This document shows, piece after piece, positions 1-7,099 of a DNA stretch of 64,000 nt; position 1 is the first letter of the stretch, and every line of letters begins with the position of its first letter. Position numbers and translations under genes: made by a program. This DNA is from Bacteroidales bacterium. Its GTDB lineage: Bacteria > Bacteroidota > Bacteroidia > Bacteroidales > UBA932. Below the pieces are notes generated by a model. That model ran no database searches and was not told the DNA's origin. It worked only from the letters and a program-made list of their open reading frames with translations. The stretch spans positions 62,001-126,000 of the forward strand of contig JAFPWX010000017.1 in NCBI GenBank assembly GCA_017412645.1, written 5' to 3'.

Positions 1-1023
1 ACGCTTCACCCATTCGGTGAGTTCGTCGGTCTGCTTGCGCGACCAGCCGGCCGCTCCGGGAACGGCTATTGCGCCCACGTATTTAGAGCCGTCGAACACG
101 CTGAATCCGTGGCCCTGAGCCTGCCCGGTGACCTCGTGCAGGAGCATGCCGTAGCGGATGTCGGGTTTGTCGGAACCATATTTGTCCATGCCGTCGAACC
201 AGCTCATGCGCGGAATCGGGTTGGGGATGTCCACGCCCAGCACGGTTTTGAAGAGGTGGCGCATCATGCCTTCGAACATGTTCAGCACGTCTTCCTGCTC
301 CACGAAGGACATCTCGCAGTCGATCTGGGTGAATTCCGGCTGACGGTCGGCGCGGAGGTCTTCGTCGCGGAAGCACTTCACGATCTGGAAGTAGCGGTCC
401 ATGCCGGCGACCATCAGGCTCTGCTTGAGCGTCTGGGGGCTCTGCGGGAGGGCGTAGAAGGTGCCGGGGTTCATGCGGGATGGGACGACGAAGTCGCGCG
501 CGCCTTCAGGCGTGGAGTTGATAAGGAAGGGGGTCTCGATTTCGAGGAAGCCCTTGCTGTCGAGGTATTCGCGAGTCTCGTGACAGATTCGATGACGCAG
601 CTGGAGGGCCTTCTGGAGGGGGTTCCTGCGAAGGTCGAGGTAGCGGTACTTGGCACGGAGATCTTCGCCGCCGTCGGAGTTATCCTCGATGGTGAAGGGA
701 GGAGTGAGGCTGGCGTTGAGAACTTTGATGGTGTCCAGCTTTATCTCTATATCGCCGGTGGGCATCTTGGGGTTCTTGCTGGCGCGCTCCACCACGGTGC
801 CGACCGCCTGAATCACGAACTCGCGTCCGAGGCCGTTTGCCGCGTCTACGAGCTCTGCCGGAGCATCTGCCTCCACCACCAGCTGGGTGATACCGTAGCG
901 GTCACGGAGGTCGATGAAGGTCATACCCCCCAGCTTGCGGGAGCGCTGCACCCAACCTGCCAATGTAACTTTCTTTCCTGCGTCTGAAATGCGGAGTTCC
1001 CCGCAAGTATGGTCACGATACAT
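1..1023 (-). CDS. aspS: Aspartate--tRNA ligase, N-terminal part (cut by window edge)
   Basis: Charges tRNA-Asp with aspartate in the cytoplasm. The first 341 codons are present and the remaining 3' part lies left of the window; bacterial AspRS is usually about 590 residues. The protein begins [12 protein letters not shown] and runs straight into the OB-fold anticodon-binding domain ([20 protein letters not shown]), then into class II catalytic sequence. The last visible residues ([19 protein letters not shown]) belong to the bacterial GAD insertion domain. The start ATG is at 1021-1023, and a TAAATTTG -7 box 21 bases upstream supports it. The gene lies just downstream of the GNAT gene on the same strand, with a 37-base gap. 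Function is secure. Confidence 0.95.
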   Translation of the reverse strand, partial: MYRDHTCGELRISDAGKKVTLAGWVQRSRKLGGMTFIDLRDRYGITQLVVEADAPAELVDAANGLGREFVIQAVGTVVERASKNPKMPTGDIEIKLDTIKVLNASLTPPFTIEDNSDGGEDLRAKYRYLDLRRNPLQKALQLRHRICHETREYLDSKGFLEIETPFLINSTPEGARDFVVPSRMNPGTFYALPQSPQTLKQSLMVAGMDRYFQIVKCFRDEDLRADRQPEFTQIDCEMSFVEQEDVLNMFEGMMRHLFKTVLGVDIPNPIPRMSWFDGMDKYGSDKPDIRYGMLLHEVTGQAQGHGFSVFDGSKYVGAIAVPGAAGWSRKQTDELTEWVKR

Positions 1024-1044
1024 ATTCTAGATTTTTTGCGACTA

Positions 1045-1052
1045 CAAATTTA
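1045..1052 (-). promoter_or_regulatory. TAAATTTG -7 box upstream of aspS
   Basis: Matches the Bacteroidota -7 consensus TAnnTTTG on the minus strand, 21 bases before the aspS ATG. I see no convincing -33 TTTG at the expected distance, so this rests on one element and its position. Confidence 0.45.
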
Positions 1053-1060
1053 ACAAAAAA

Positions 1061-1531
1061 TCACATCAACTGTTTTAGCATTGGAATGATCTCTTTCTGA
1101 TCTCCAACAATGGCGTTTCGCTCAAAACCACATTTGAGGTAAAACCCTTCTGCTGAATATCGCTTATTGTAATAGGCATCGACGGTCAAAAAGGGGAACA
1201 TGTTTTGTCGCGCATGTTTTTCAATAGTATTAAGTATTATTCTTCCTATTCCCTTATTACGATAGTCTTTACGCACCGCTATGAAGTCTATTTCGATGGA
1301 AGGAATCTCATCATCATAGACGATTATGGAAGAATTACTATAAACAACGACAGCTACTGCTTCGTTCTGATAATAGATGATGTACATCTTGCAGCTTTGC
1401 TCCGCAATAAACGAAGCCAATCCTCCTTCCTTTTTGTGGATAAGGATATCTATTCCGCGTTCTCCGCAGAAAAAAGAAGAGAGGGCGCCGACATCGGACG
1501 CCCTCTCGAAATATAGCAAGTTGTCTGTCAT
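1061..1531 (-). CDS. GNAT-family N-acetyltransferase
   Basis: A 156-residue single-domain GCN5-related acetyltransferase, likely cytosolic. Motif A is clear: an IEIDFIAVRKDYRNKGIGR strand-turn-helix holding the R/Q-x-x-G-x-G/A pyrophosphate-binding loop as RNKGIG, followed by a helix. The later GFYLKCGFE motif is the usual motif B. The acceptor substrate cannot be read from sequence. Its ATG overlaps the stop of the upstream 47-residue ORF in an ATGA arrangement (1528-1531), so the two are probably translationally coupled. The gene is clearly richer in A/T and in Ile, Asn and Lys codons than its neighbours, which suggests recent acquisition. GNATs in two-gene cassettes can act as toxins; that is only a possibility here. 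Confidence 0.85.
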   Translation of the reverse strand: MTDNLLYFERASDVGALSSFFCGERGIDILIHKKEGGLASFIAEQSCKMYIIYYQNEAVAVVVYSNSSIIVYDDEIPSIEIDFIAVRKDYRNKGIGRIILNTIEKHARQNMFPFLTVDAYYNKRYSAEGFYLKCGFERNAIVGDQKEIIPMLKQLM

Positions 1532-1671
1532 TTCCAGACAACGCTGAATTTCTCAGGCATCTTTACGGCGTCACCAGTGTTTTTTCTGGTTTTGTCAAGG
1601 GTGAGTTTTTTTGAGACTTTTGCAGCTTGCTCGCCCTTGCACTCCTGTTTTGTTCTTTTATACCCAATCAT
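1528..1671 (-). CDS. Small basic protein (47 aa) coupled to the GNAT gene
   Basis: I do not recognise the family. The protein starts MIGYKRTKQECKGEQAAK and ends EKFSVVWK; it is rich in Lys/Arg with no membrane segment. I chose the ATG at 1669-1671 because an AGGAG sequence lies nine bases upstream, which is unusual in this genome, and because the longer alternative start at 1767 would put a 27-bp palindrome inside the coding region. Its TGA overlaps the GNAT ATG by four bases, so translation of the two is probably linked. Like the GNAT gene it is AT-rich. An antitoxin or accessory role is conceivable but not shown by any motif. Confidence 0.6.
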   Translation of the reverse strand: MIGYKRTKQECKGEQAAKVSKKLTLDKTRKNTGDAVKMPEKFSVVWK

Positions 1672-1735
1672 ATTGAGTTCTCCTTTTGCGCAAAAGTAGG
1701 AATAGTTTTCTTGAAAAGCAAGGCCAAATCTAATT

Positions 1736-1762
1736 CTTGAAGTCGCAATTTGCGACATCAAG
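1736..1762. promoter_or_regulatory. 27-bp palindrome upstream of the GNAT cassette
   Basis: The arms CTTGAAGTCGCAA and TTGCGACATCAAG flank one central base and match at 12 of 13 positions. The palindrome lies 65 bases upstream of the chosen ATG of the 47-aa ORF. Size, symmetry and position fit a dimeric-regulator operator. The regulator is unknown. Confidence 0.4.
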
Positions 1763-1916
1763 TCCATAACCCTCAGATAAACAGTTCAAGGTCTTGAAAG
1801 AAAAGGAATTGCGTGATTTGCGGTGCAAAATTTCCTCCACAAACGTATCGTTGATGTTCCACAATCACACCAAGATCTTTTCGAAGGTTACAATCTGACT
1901 ATTAATGTGTTACACG

Positions 1917-1945
1917 ATTTGCGGTCAAAATTTTTGACCGCAAAT
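1917..1945. promoter_or_regulatory. Perfect 29-bp palindrome
   Basis: The arms ATTTGCGGTCAAAA and TTTTGACCGCAAAT are perfect 14-bp reverse complements around a single T. It lies 32 bases after the stop of the Ig-like lipoprotein gene (minus strand). A one-base centre argues against a good RNA hairpin and for a protein-binding site, though cruciform or terminator use is possible. Partial copies of the half-site (ATTTGCGGT or ACCGCAAAT) occur near 1814 and 1960. Confidence 0.4.
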
Positions 1946-1976
1946 GTAGTGCTTATGAACCGCAAATTAAGGCCTG

Positions 1977-3557
1977 CTACTCCGCTGCCACGGGACGGAC
2001 GTTGTAGCCTTCGTAGCGGTAAGCTGCGTTGCCCACAGTGCAGTCGCGAACCTGTTTCTGCAAGACAAGAGACCCAGCCTGCTGGGCACTGTTGACATTG
2101 ACCGATGCTGTCCAATACTGTCCGTAGACGCCTGTCTTCACAGCTCCTGAGCCGGTGCCGCTACGATATCCTCCGGCAGGGAAGAACAGGACGGCGTTGC
2201 TGTAGCCTTCGATCTTGCTGGTCATAACTATGCCGTAAACCCCCTTGTAGCGGGTCCACTTCATATCCACAGAATTGTAAAGGGCCAGCATTTCCTGATA
2301 AGTGGGCATGCGCCATGATGATCCGAGATTCTGGGTAGCGGCATCGTCTACACTCTCCAGGTCCACCTTGCCGTCCGAAAAGCCGGAGGGATAGCCTTCC
2401 TTCGGATTGCTGACATATTTTGTCATCGTGTTGTAACTCCGCCGGAATTTGTAAGTCTCCCAGGAGTACTCGTCCTTCGTGTTGGTTTCTCCCCATGCAT
2501 AATAGTTGCCGTAGTCCTCCGCTTTGCTCGCTCCCACGTTCCAGCCGCGCCACTTGGGACCGAAGCCCATGTCTACCGTTTCGGGTATTGCCGGCAGATC
2601 GGCGGTGGTGAAGCTCTGAACCTCTCCAAAAACAAACTCGCCAGTCACACTCAGTCTGACCGCCGAGACATAACAGTAGCGGGTATTCACCGCCAGATTT
2701 GAAACCTTGGCGGTAAAGGTCTTGGACAACGCCTGATTGTCCGGGATTTCTATTTTTGTCTCGGTTGACTTAAAGCCGTTCTCCTTGATTTCATCAGCAG
2801 TGGGATTGCCGTCGGATTCCATGTAGTAGAATATAGCGTCGGCGTATTGGAAAGTAAACCCACTCACATTCAGTTTACCACTCAGGGTGACGGTGGAGAA
2901 GGCGACGTCGGCCGTGGCAACATCGGAGAATGCTATTTGCTTCGCTGCGTTTACAGTAACGTTGCACACCACGCCAATGCCACCTGCCTGGACATCAATC
3001 TTGGTTTCTCCGGCGGCAACACCGGTAACCACTCCCGCCTCATTCACGGTTGCAATTGCAGTATTTCTGCTGGAGTAGTAAACGGGGTTGTCTGCCCGGG
3101 CCTCTTCCGGCATAACAGTGGCAACGATCGTGATCTGCTCGCCCTCCGTAACCTCCATCCTGTTGGATTCGAGCACTATGCTTTCCACCGGAACAATCGG
3201 CTTCGGGACCGAGATATAGCAAACGTCGGAAGCCTGTCCCGAGCGCGCCTCAACCTCGGCATTACCGGGCTTCAGAGCGGTTACAAGGCCGTTTGCATCG
3301 ACCGAAACTACTCCTTCCTCCGAAGAGGCCGACACTAGCGCCAACCAAGAAACCTCCCCTTCGGCGCCATCGGGCCGCAAAACCGCTTCAAGCTGCTGGG
3401 TCTGCCCCACTTCCAGCTCAATTTGCCCTGGCGTTACAGCCAAAGATTCAACGGCAACGGTATCGTCCCCTGGGTTGTCAGTTTGATTCTCAGATGAAGC
3501 GTCGCAAGCTGCGAAGAGAAGCGCCAGCGGCGCAAGCAGAAGGAGAAGTTTTTTCAT
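1977..3557 (-). CDS. Surface lipoprotein with Ig-like (Big_2) repeats and a C-terminal FISUMP-like domain
   Basis: A 526-residue predicted lipoprotein: the signal MKKLLLLLAPLALLFAAC ends in a lipobox Cys at residue 18. A short acidic linker is followed by two bacterial Ig-like (Big_2) domains at about residues 35-120 and 122-205; both carry the typical ending of the type GLVTALKPGNAEVEA and GVVTGVAAGETKIDV. A fibronectin-type domain follows (about 208-318). The C-terminal 200 residues, with WAMGE-like YYAWGETNTK, SSWRMPTYQEM and YWTAS motifs, resemble the Fibrobacter-type paralogous (FISUMP) domain. No catalytic residues are evident; an adhesion or surface-binding role is inferred. A TATATTTG box lies 22 bases upstream. 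Confidence 0.8.
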   Translation of the reverse strand: MKKLLLLLAPLALLFAACDASSENQTDNPGDDTVAVESLAVTPGQIELEVGQTQQLEAVLRPDGAEGEVSWLALVSASSEEGVVSVDANGLVTALKPGNAEVEARSGQASDVCYISVPKPIVPVESIVLESNRMEVTEGEQITIVATVMPEEARADNPVYYSSRNTAIATVNEAGVVTGVAAGETKIDVQAGGIGVVCNVTVNAAKQIAFSDVATADVAFSTVTLSGKLNVSGFTFQYADAIFYYMESDGNPTADEIKENGFKSTETKIEIPDNQALSKTFTAKVSNLAVNTRYCYVSAVRLSVTGEFVFGEVQSFTTADLPAIPETVDMGFGPKWRGWNVGASKAEDYGNYYAWGETNTKDEYSWETYKFRRSYNTMTKYVSNPKEGYPSGFSDGKVDLESVDDAATQNLGSSWRMPTYQEMLALYNSVDMKWTRYKGVYGIVMTSKIEGYSNAVLFFPAGGYRSGTGSGAVKTGVYGQYWTASVNVNSAQQAGSLVLQKQVRDCTVGNAAYRYEGYNVRPVAAE

Positions 3558-3578
3558 TTTAGCGTAAATAATTACCTA

Positions 3579-3586
3579 CAAATATA
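3579..3586 (-). promoter_or_regulatory. TATATTTG -7 box upstream of the Ig-like lipoprotein gene
   Basis: Matches TAnnTTTG on the minus strand within the 34-base gap after the deformylase gene, so the lipoprotein gene may have its own promoter. No clear -33 element is visible. Confidence 0.4.
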
Positions 3587-3591
3587 GCGAA

Positions 3592-4212
3592 TTATTCCTC
3601 CACTTCCCAGATTTCACCGGTTCGGTCGGTGTAGAGGATGCCGGCGAGATGGTCGACTTCGTGCTGGAAGATACGGGCCACGTAGCCGGAGACGACCTCG
3701 CTGCGGACTGTAAAGTCAGACGGGTCCGCGTAGCTAATGGCAGCGAACTCTTTCCGGGCGACGTTGCCGCGCAGCCCCGGAATCGACAGGCAGCCTTCAC
3801 GGCCGACAAGGTCTTCGCCCCAGAGGGAGTCGATCTGCACGTTGGCGAAGGCTTCGAAGGGCTCGCCCGGCAGGTCGAGACGGCAGACGACGATAAGGCG
3901 ACGGTTAAGGCCTACCTGCGGGGCAGCGATGCCCACTCCGTCCTGCGACGGATCCTGAACGGTATATTTCATCTTCGCAACAAGAGCGGCGAACTCGGGG
4001 CTCTGCAGGTCGGCTGCCGTAAAATCAACGCTCTCGGCCCGCAGCACGTCCAGGTCGGCCGAATCGGCCACGGTGAGCACCCGCATCAGCGAGTCGCTGC
4101 CGGAGATCAGGGCCTTCTCGGCGCGGGTAAGGCCTCCTCCGTTCGAGCCGCAACCGAGCAGAAGAGCCGTCAGCATCGGCAGTACGCCTATTATGAAGAA
4201 TCGCGTTTTCAT
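3592..4212 (-). CDS. Exported lipoprotein peptide deformylase homologue
   Basis: A 206-residue peptide deformylase domain behind a lipoprotein signal. All three metal-enzyme motifs are intact: motif 1 GVGIAAPQVG, motif 2 EGCLS (Cys metal ligand) and motif 3 HEVDHL (two His ligands and the catalytic Glu). Cytosolic deformylases remove N-formyl groups from nascent chains; this one begins MKTRFFIIGVLPMLTALLLG followed by the lipobox Cys, so it should sit outside the inner membrane. I chose the ATG at 4210-4212, four bases after the queF stop; the longer start at 4257 would overlap queF and hide the signal peptide. It lies downstream of yhhQ and queF in one operon. The periplasmic or surface substrate is unknown. 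The domain call is firm, the exported role is inference. Confidence 0.85.
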   Translation of the reverse strand: MKTRFFIIGVLPMLTALLLGCGSNGGGLTRAEKALISGSDSLMRVLTVADSADLDVLRAESVDFTAADLQSPEFAALVAKMKYTVQDPSQDGVGIAAPQVGLNRRLIVVCRLDLPGEPFEAFANVQIDSLWGEDLVGREGCLSIPGLRGNVARKEFAAISYADPSDFTVRSEVVSGYVARIFQHEVDHLAGILYTDRTGEIWEVEE

Positions 4213-4216
4213 CGTC

Positions 4217-4672
4217 CTACTCCCTCTCCGACAGACGCTTCCATGCAAGCTCTTCATACTTTGTTCCCGGACGGCCGTAATTGGCGTACGGATGTATGCT
4301 GATGCCTCCGCGCGGGGTGAAGAAGCCAGTGACCTCTATGTAGCGCGGATCCATGAGCGCGATGAGGTCCTTCATGATGGTGTTCACGCAGTCCTCATGG
4401 AAGTCGCCGTGATTGCGGAAACTCAGTATGTAGAGTTTGAGGCTCTTGCTCTCCACCATACGTTTGTCGGGAATGTAACTGATGCGTATCTCCGCGAAGT
4501 CCGGCTGTCCGGTGATGGGGCAGAGGGAGGTGAACTCCGGGCAGTTGAAGCGTACCCAATAGTCGTTTCCAGGGTGACGATTCTCAAACGCCTCCAACAC
4601 TTCGGGAGCGTAATCCATGCGGTTGGCGGTCTTGGCGCCGAGCGCTTTCAGACCTTCTTCCTTGCGTTCCAT
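4217..4672 (-). CDS. queF: NADPH-dependent 7-cyano-7-deazaguanine reductase
   Basis: Reduces preQ0 to preQ1 with NADPH in queuosine biosynthesis. The 151-residue protein is the short, single-domain QueF type. The catalytic Cys is in [14 protein letters not shown], which also contains the conserved Asp; the substrate-binding ESKSLKLY motif and FHEDCVN follow, all in the order expected for the tunnelling-fold reductase. Its ATG is one base after the stop of the transporter gene, so the two are certainly cotranscribed. The pairing with a queuosine-precursor transporter suggests that the cell both salvages and reduces precursors. Confidence 0.95.
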   Translation of the reverse strand: MERKEEGLKALGAKTANRMDYAPEVLEAFENRHPGNDYWVRFNCPEFTSLCPITGQPDFAEIRISYIPDKRMVESKSLKLYILSFRNHGDFHEDCVNTIMKDLIALMDPRYIEVTGFFTPRGGISIHPYANYGRPGTKYEELAWKRLSERE

Positions 4673-4673
4673 A

Positions 4674-5363
4674 TTATTCTATGTCTTTAATTTTAAAGGG
4701 ATTATATGATATACCGCGGTCGAACACGTCGATTCCTTCGGCGGTCTTGAGCTTACGCACCACCATGGCGGTTACCGGCAGGACAACCACCTCGTACAGC
4801 ACTTTGAAACTTACCTGCACCAGCATCATGCCGGCCAGCACCTTCAGCGGGGTACCGAAAAAGGCGATGGGCATGAAAATGAGAGAGTCGCAGAGTTCGC
4901 CTGCTATCGAGCTGAGGATGGCTCTCCACCCGAAGCCCTTGCCGGCCGAAGCCGTCTTCATCTTACTGAGTACCAGCGCATTGAGGGTACTGCCAACGAG
5001 GAAGGCCAGGAGCGAGGCAAAGGCCACGCGGGGAGCCATGCTGAAGACGAAGTTGAAGTGTTCGCCCCCCTGCCAGAAGCCGGCTGCCGGGAGCCACACC
5101 GCAATCTGCCCGAAAACGACCACGAAGAAGTTCATCAGGAAGGCCATCCAAATGACCATGCGGGCCTTGCGGTAGCCGTATACCTCGGTGAAACAGTCGT
5201 TGAGTATATACGAAATGGGGAAGATAAGCACCGCGCACGGAAGAACTATCTTCGTGCCGATGGCGAAAATCTTGGTAGCCAGGAGGTTGCTGGTGATTAA
5301 ACAGACCGTGAAGAGCACGGCGAGCAACACGAAGGTTGCGGAAAACTGGGCTTTTGCTTTCAT
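4674..5363 (-). CDS. Queuosine precursor transporter (YhhQ family)
   Basis: A 229-residue integral inner-membrane protein of the VUT/YhhQ family, which imports preQ0 or preQ1. About six hydrophobic segments are visible, starting with [19 protein letters not shown]. The family hallmarks [16 protein letters not shown] and a GELCDSLIF motif are present. I used the ATG at 5361-5363 and not the upstream in-frame start at 5453, because the extra residues are hydrophilic and unlike the family, and because the riboswitch-like element would otherwise be translated. It is the first gene of the yhhQ-queF-deformylase operon. Confidence 0.88.
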   Translation of the reverse strand: MKAKAQFSATFVLLAVLFTVCLITSNLLATKIFAIGTKIVLPCAVLIFPISYILNDCFTEVYGYRKARMVIWMAFLMNFFVVVFGQIAVWLPAAGFWQGGEHFNFVFSMAPRVAFASLLAFLVGSTLNALVLSKMKTASAGKGFGWRAILSSIAGELCDSLIFMPIAFFGTPLKVLAGMMLVQVSFKVLYEVVVLPVTAMVVRKLKTAEGIDVFDRGISYNPFKIKDIE

Positions 5364-5367
5364 CTTT

Positions 5368-5396
5368 GCAGTTTTTATAGTGGTACCTGTTACACT
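5368..5396 (-). promoter_or_regulatory. Candidate class-I preQ1 riboswitch
   Basis: On the minus strand, directly before the transporter ATG, the sequence can be read as an H-type pseudoknot: P1 AGTG (5396-5393) pairs with CACT (5382-5379), the loop segment CAG (5389-5387) pairs with CTG (5371-5369), a C (5383) lies just before P1 3', and an A-rich strand ATAAAAA joins the stems. This order resembles known small preQ1-I aptamers, and the downstream genes handle preQ1 precursors. P1 is only four base pairs and the match is by eye, so this is a candidate only. Confidence 0.35.
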
Positions 5397-5441
5397 TGAT
5401 TCGGGTGGCCGCACGGAGCGGTCCTGCGCCGAATCTCGCCG

Positions 5442-5449
5442 CAAAGATA
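5442..5449 (-). promoter_or_regulatory. TATCTTTG -7 box of the queuosine operon
   Basis: Fits TAnnTTTG on the minus strand in the gap after the GH144 gene. Transcription from here would give a leader of about 70 bases, long enough to hold the riboswitch-like element. No clear -33 element is seen. Confidence 0.45.
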
Positions 5450-5473
5450 GCAAAAGTTCTCAAAAAGATGCTC

Positions 5474-7060
5474 CTACTCCCTGCTGAAGCCCAGCGTGGA
5501 TAGGCCTGCGGCTACATCGGGATCCTTCATGAAGGCATTCCACACAGCGCCGGAGCGGTAGTTCTCGATCATCACTACTATCGGCCCCTGGTCGATGGCG
5601 ATGTAGGAGTCGGCGAACCAGCGGTCGTCCATAGAGAAGGCGTCGTGGAAGCCGTATTCGTCAAACAAGCGGTCGCCTATGGTATAGTAGAAATATTCCA
5701 TGGCGGCGATGCTCTCTTCCGGAGTGTAAGGCATGGAGGCCAGGGCGGCAGTGGGCGCGATCACGCCAAGGTCATTCGTCGGCGAACTGGCGCTGTAGCC
5801 GCTGGGGATATCGCTGGAGGTAAGACCCCAGCACTTGTCGGAATAACCTGCATGACCCTTCGGATTCGCCGCGCAATAGGCGTGGTTGATGCGGGCATGA
5901 GCGACATTCTGATCCCAGTAGTTGGCATACTGGTCGGACAGGCCGCGCGGGTCGAGTCCAAGGAAGCTGTAGTGCGCGAAGAAGAGCGGACCACAATAGT
6001 CCGAACCCAGCGGAAGCGTTATGCCGTAAAAAGACTTTCCGTTGCGTATCTTGCCGTTCTTCGCCCAGCCGGACTCGTAGTCGGCCTTGGTTATCGGGTG
6101 GGTTGGGGAAGACGCCGCCAGCACGTAGATGATGAGGGCCTCGTTCCATCCGTTGATGGGCATATTCATCTTCCAGTCGTAGTTGGGTGACCAGTGCCAG
6201 TAAAGGGCCCCATTACGCAGGAACCAGTCCCATTCAACCGCCTCCCAGAGCTCGGTAATTGTGTTCCTGAGCTCCGCCTCGCCGGCCGCGGAGAAGTAGT
6301 TCCTGCAGGCCAGCAGGCCCTCCATCAGGAAGCCGGTTTCCACCAGGTCGCCCCCGTTGTCATAGGTACTGAAGGGATAGACGGCACCTGTACTACCGTT
6401 CAGCCAGTGGGAGAAGGCCCCATGGAAACGGTCGGCCTTTACGGAGAGGAAGTTGGCGATTTTGAGCACCCGCGCGTAGGCGTCTGCCCGAGAAATAAAA
6501 CCACGCTCCACTGCCGCTATGATGGCCATCAGGCCGAAGCCGCTGCCGCCGATGGTAACGATATCGCCGCTGCCATACCTCTCGCGCGCCAGTCCGCTGT
6601 CCGGATGCGCATAGTCCCAGAAATATTTGAACGTGCGCTTCTGTACGAGAGTCATCAGCTCGTCCGTGGTGATGCGGGGAAACTTGTCGGAAGTGTCGTA
6701 GGGCGTGGTGAATGTGAAAGAATACTGCCTGATTATACGCAAGCCCAAAGCTTCTCCTTTGGAAATAATGAGAGTATAAGTCTTGAAATTGCCCAGTTGT
6801 TCAGAGAAGGAAAGCAACACCTTTTCAGCAGAGGAACCGGCAGATACGGTATAGGAGACTCGGGGACTGAAGAAAAAGGCCTCTTCGTAATCTGCTGAGA
6901 GATCCACATTGTCCGAGAACTCCACTTCAATGCCCCTATAATCCGGCATTACTTTGCAGCCCATCACAACGGCTCCGGGAAGTTCTTTTTCCGGTTCGAC
7001 CTTCTCCCCACAGGATGCGAGAAGACCGACCGCAATCAGTATTAATAGTATCTTTTTCAT
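5474..7060 (-). CDS. GH144 family lipoprotein (endo-beta-1,2-glucanase type)
   Basis: A predicted 528-residue lipoprotein (MKKILLILIAVGLLASC). Residues of about 30-125 form an Ig-like domain of the Big_5 type with VEFSDNVDLS and YSFTFTTPYD; the rest is an (alpha/alpha)6 glucoamylase-like domain (PF10091). Conserved blocks include GGSGFGLMAIIAAVERGF, FHGAFSHWLNG, HWSPNYDWKMNMPI, GPLFFAHYSFLGLDPRG and AIDQGPIVVMIENYRSG. Characterised GH144 members are endo-beta-1,2-glucanases releasing sophoro-oligosaccharides; the specificity here is inferred from family and from the GH3, SusC/D and second GH144 nearby. I chose the ATG at 7058-7060 because it starts directly at the signal peptide. It is the last gene of the PUL operon. 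Confidence 0.85.
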   Translation of the reverse strand: MKKILLILIAVGLLASCGEKVEPEKELPGAVVMGCKVMPDYRGIEVEFSDNVDLSADYEEAFFFSPRVSYTVSAGSSAEKVLLSFSEQLGNFKTYTLIISKGEALGLRIIRQYSFTFTTPYDTSDKFPRITTDELMTLVQKRTFKYFWDYAHPDSGLARERYGSGDIVTIGGSGFGLMAIIAAVERGFISRADAYARVLKIANFLSVKADRFHGAFSHWLNGSTGAVYPFSTYDNGGDLVETGFLMEGLLACRNYFSAAGEAELRNTITELWEAVEWDWFLRNGALYWHWSPNYDWKMNMPINGWNEALIIYVLAASSPTHPITKADYESGWAKNGKIRNGKSFYGITLPLGSDYCGPLFFAHYSFLGLDPRGLSDQYANYWDQNVAHARINHAYCAANPKGHAGYSDKCWGLTSSDIPSGYSASSPTNDLGVIAPTAALASMPYTPEESIAAMEYFYYTIGDRLFDEYGFHDAFSMDDRWFADSYIAIDQGPIVVMIENYRSGAVWNAFMKDPDVAAGLSTLGFSRE

Positions 7061-7068
7061 CGGAGCAA

Positions 7069-7088
7069 AGGAGGGTTTCATCCCTCCT
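7069..7088 (-). other. Intercistronic hairpin
   Basis: A perfect 7-bp stem (AGGAGGG with CCCTCCT) and a six-base loop lie between the LamG and GH144 genes. Only TTT follows it on the minus strand, so it is a poor terminator; it may stabilise upstream mRNA or dampen read-through. Confidence 0.4.
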
Positions 7089-7099
7089 CTGCCAATAGT

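Larger units (their letters stand above)
1672..1976. other. AT-rich intergenic region with palindromes
   Basis: These 305 bases between the GNAT cassette and the Ig-like lipoprotein gene contain no convincing ORF. They hold three palindromes (1736-1762, 1785-1798 with TTCAAG/CTTGAA arms, and 1917-1945), plus a repeated motif ATTTGCGGT near 1814 and 1917 and its reverse complement ACCGCAAAT near 1937 and 1960. The region probably contains the cassette's promoter and operator; the copy near 1917-1945 could also end transcription of the lipoprotein gene. Confidence 0.6.

Noticed and set aside
1528-1767. Longer 79-aa version of the small ORF before the GNAT gene
   Set aside because: It would put the 27-bp palindrome in coding sequence and ignore the AGGAG site in front of the inner ATG.
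1672-1976. Integron attC-like sites flanking the GNAT cassette
   Set aside because: I looked for the paired GTTRRRY and RYYYAAC core sites and did not find them in the right arrangement; no integrase gene is near.
4213-4257. Upstream start for the deformylase inside queF
   Set aside because: Adds 15 polar residues before a clear lipoprotein signal and overlaps queF by about 40 bases.
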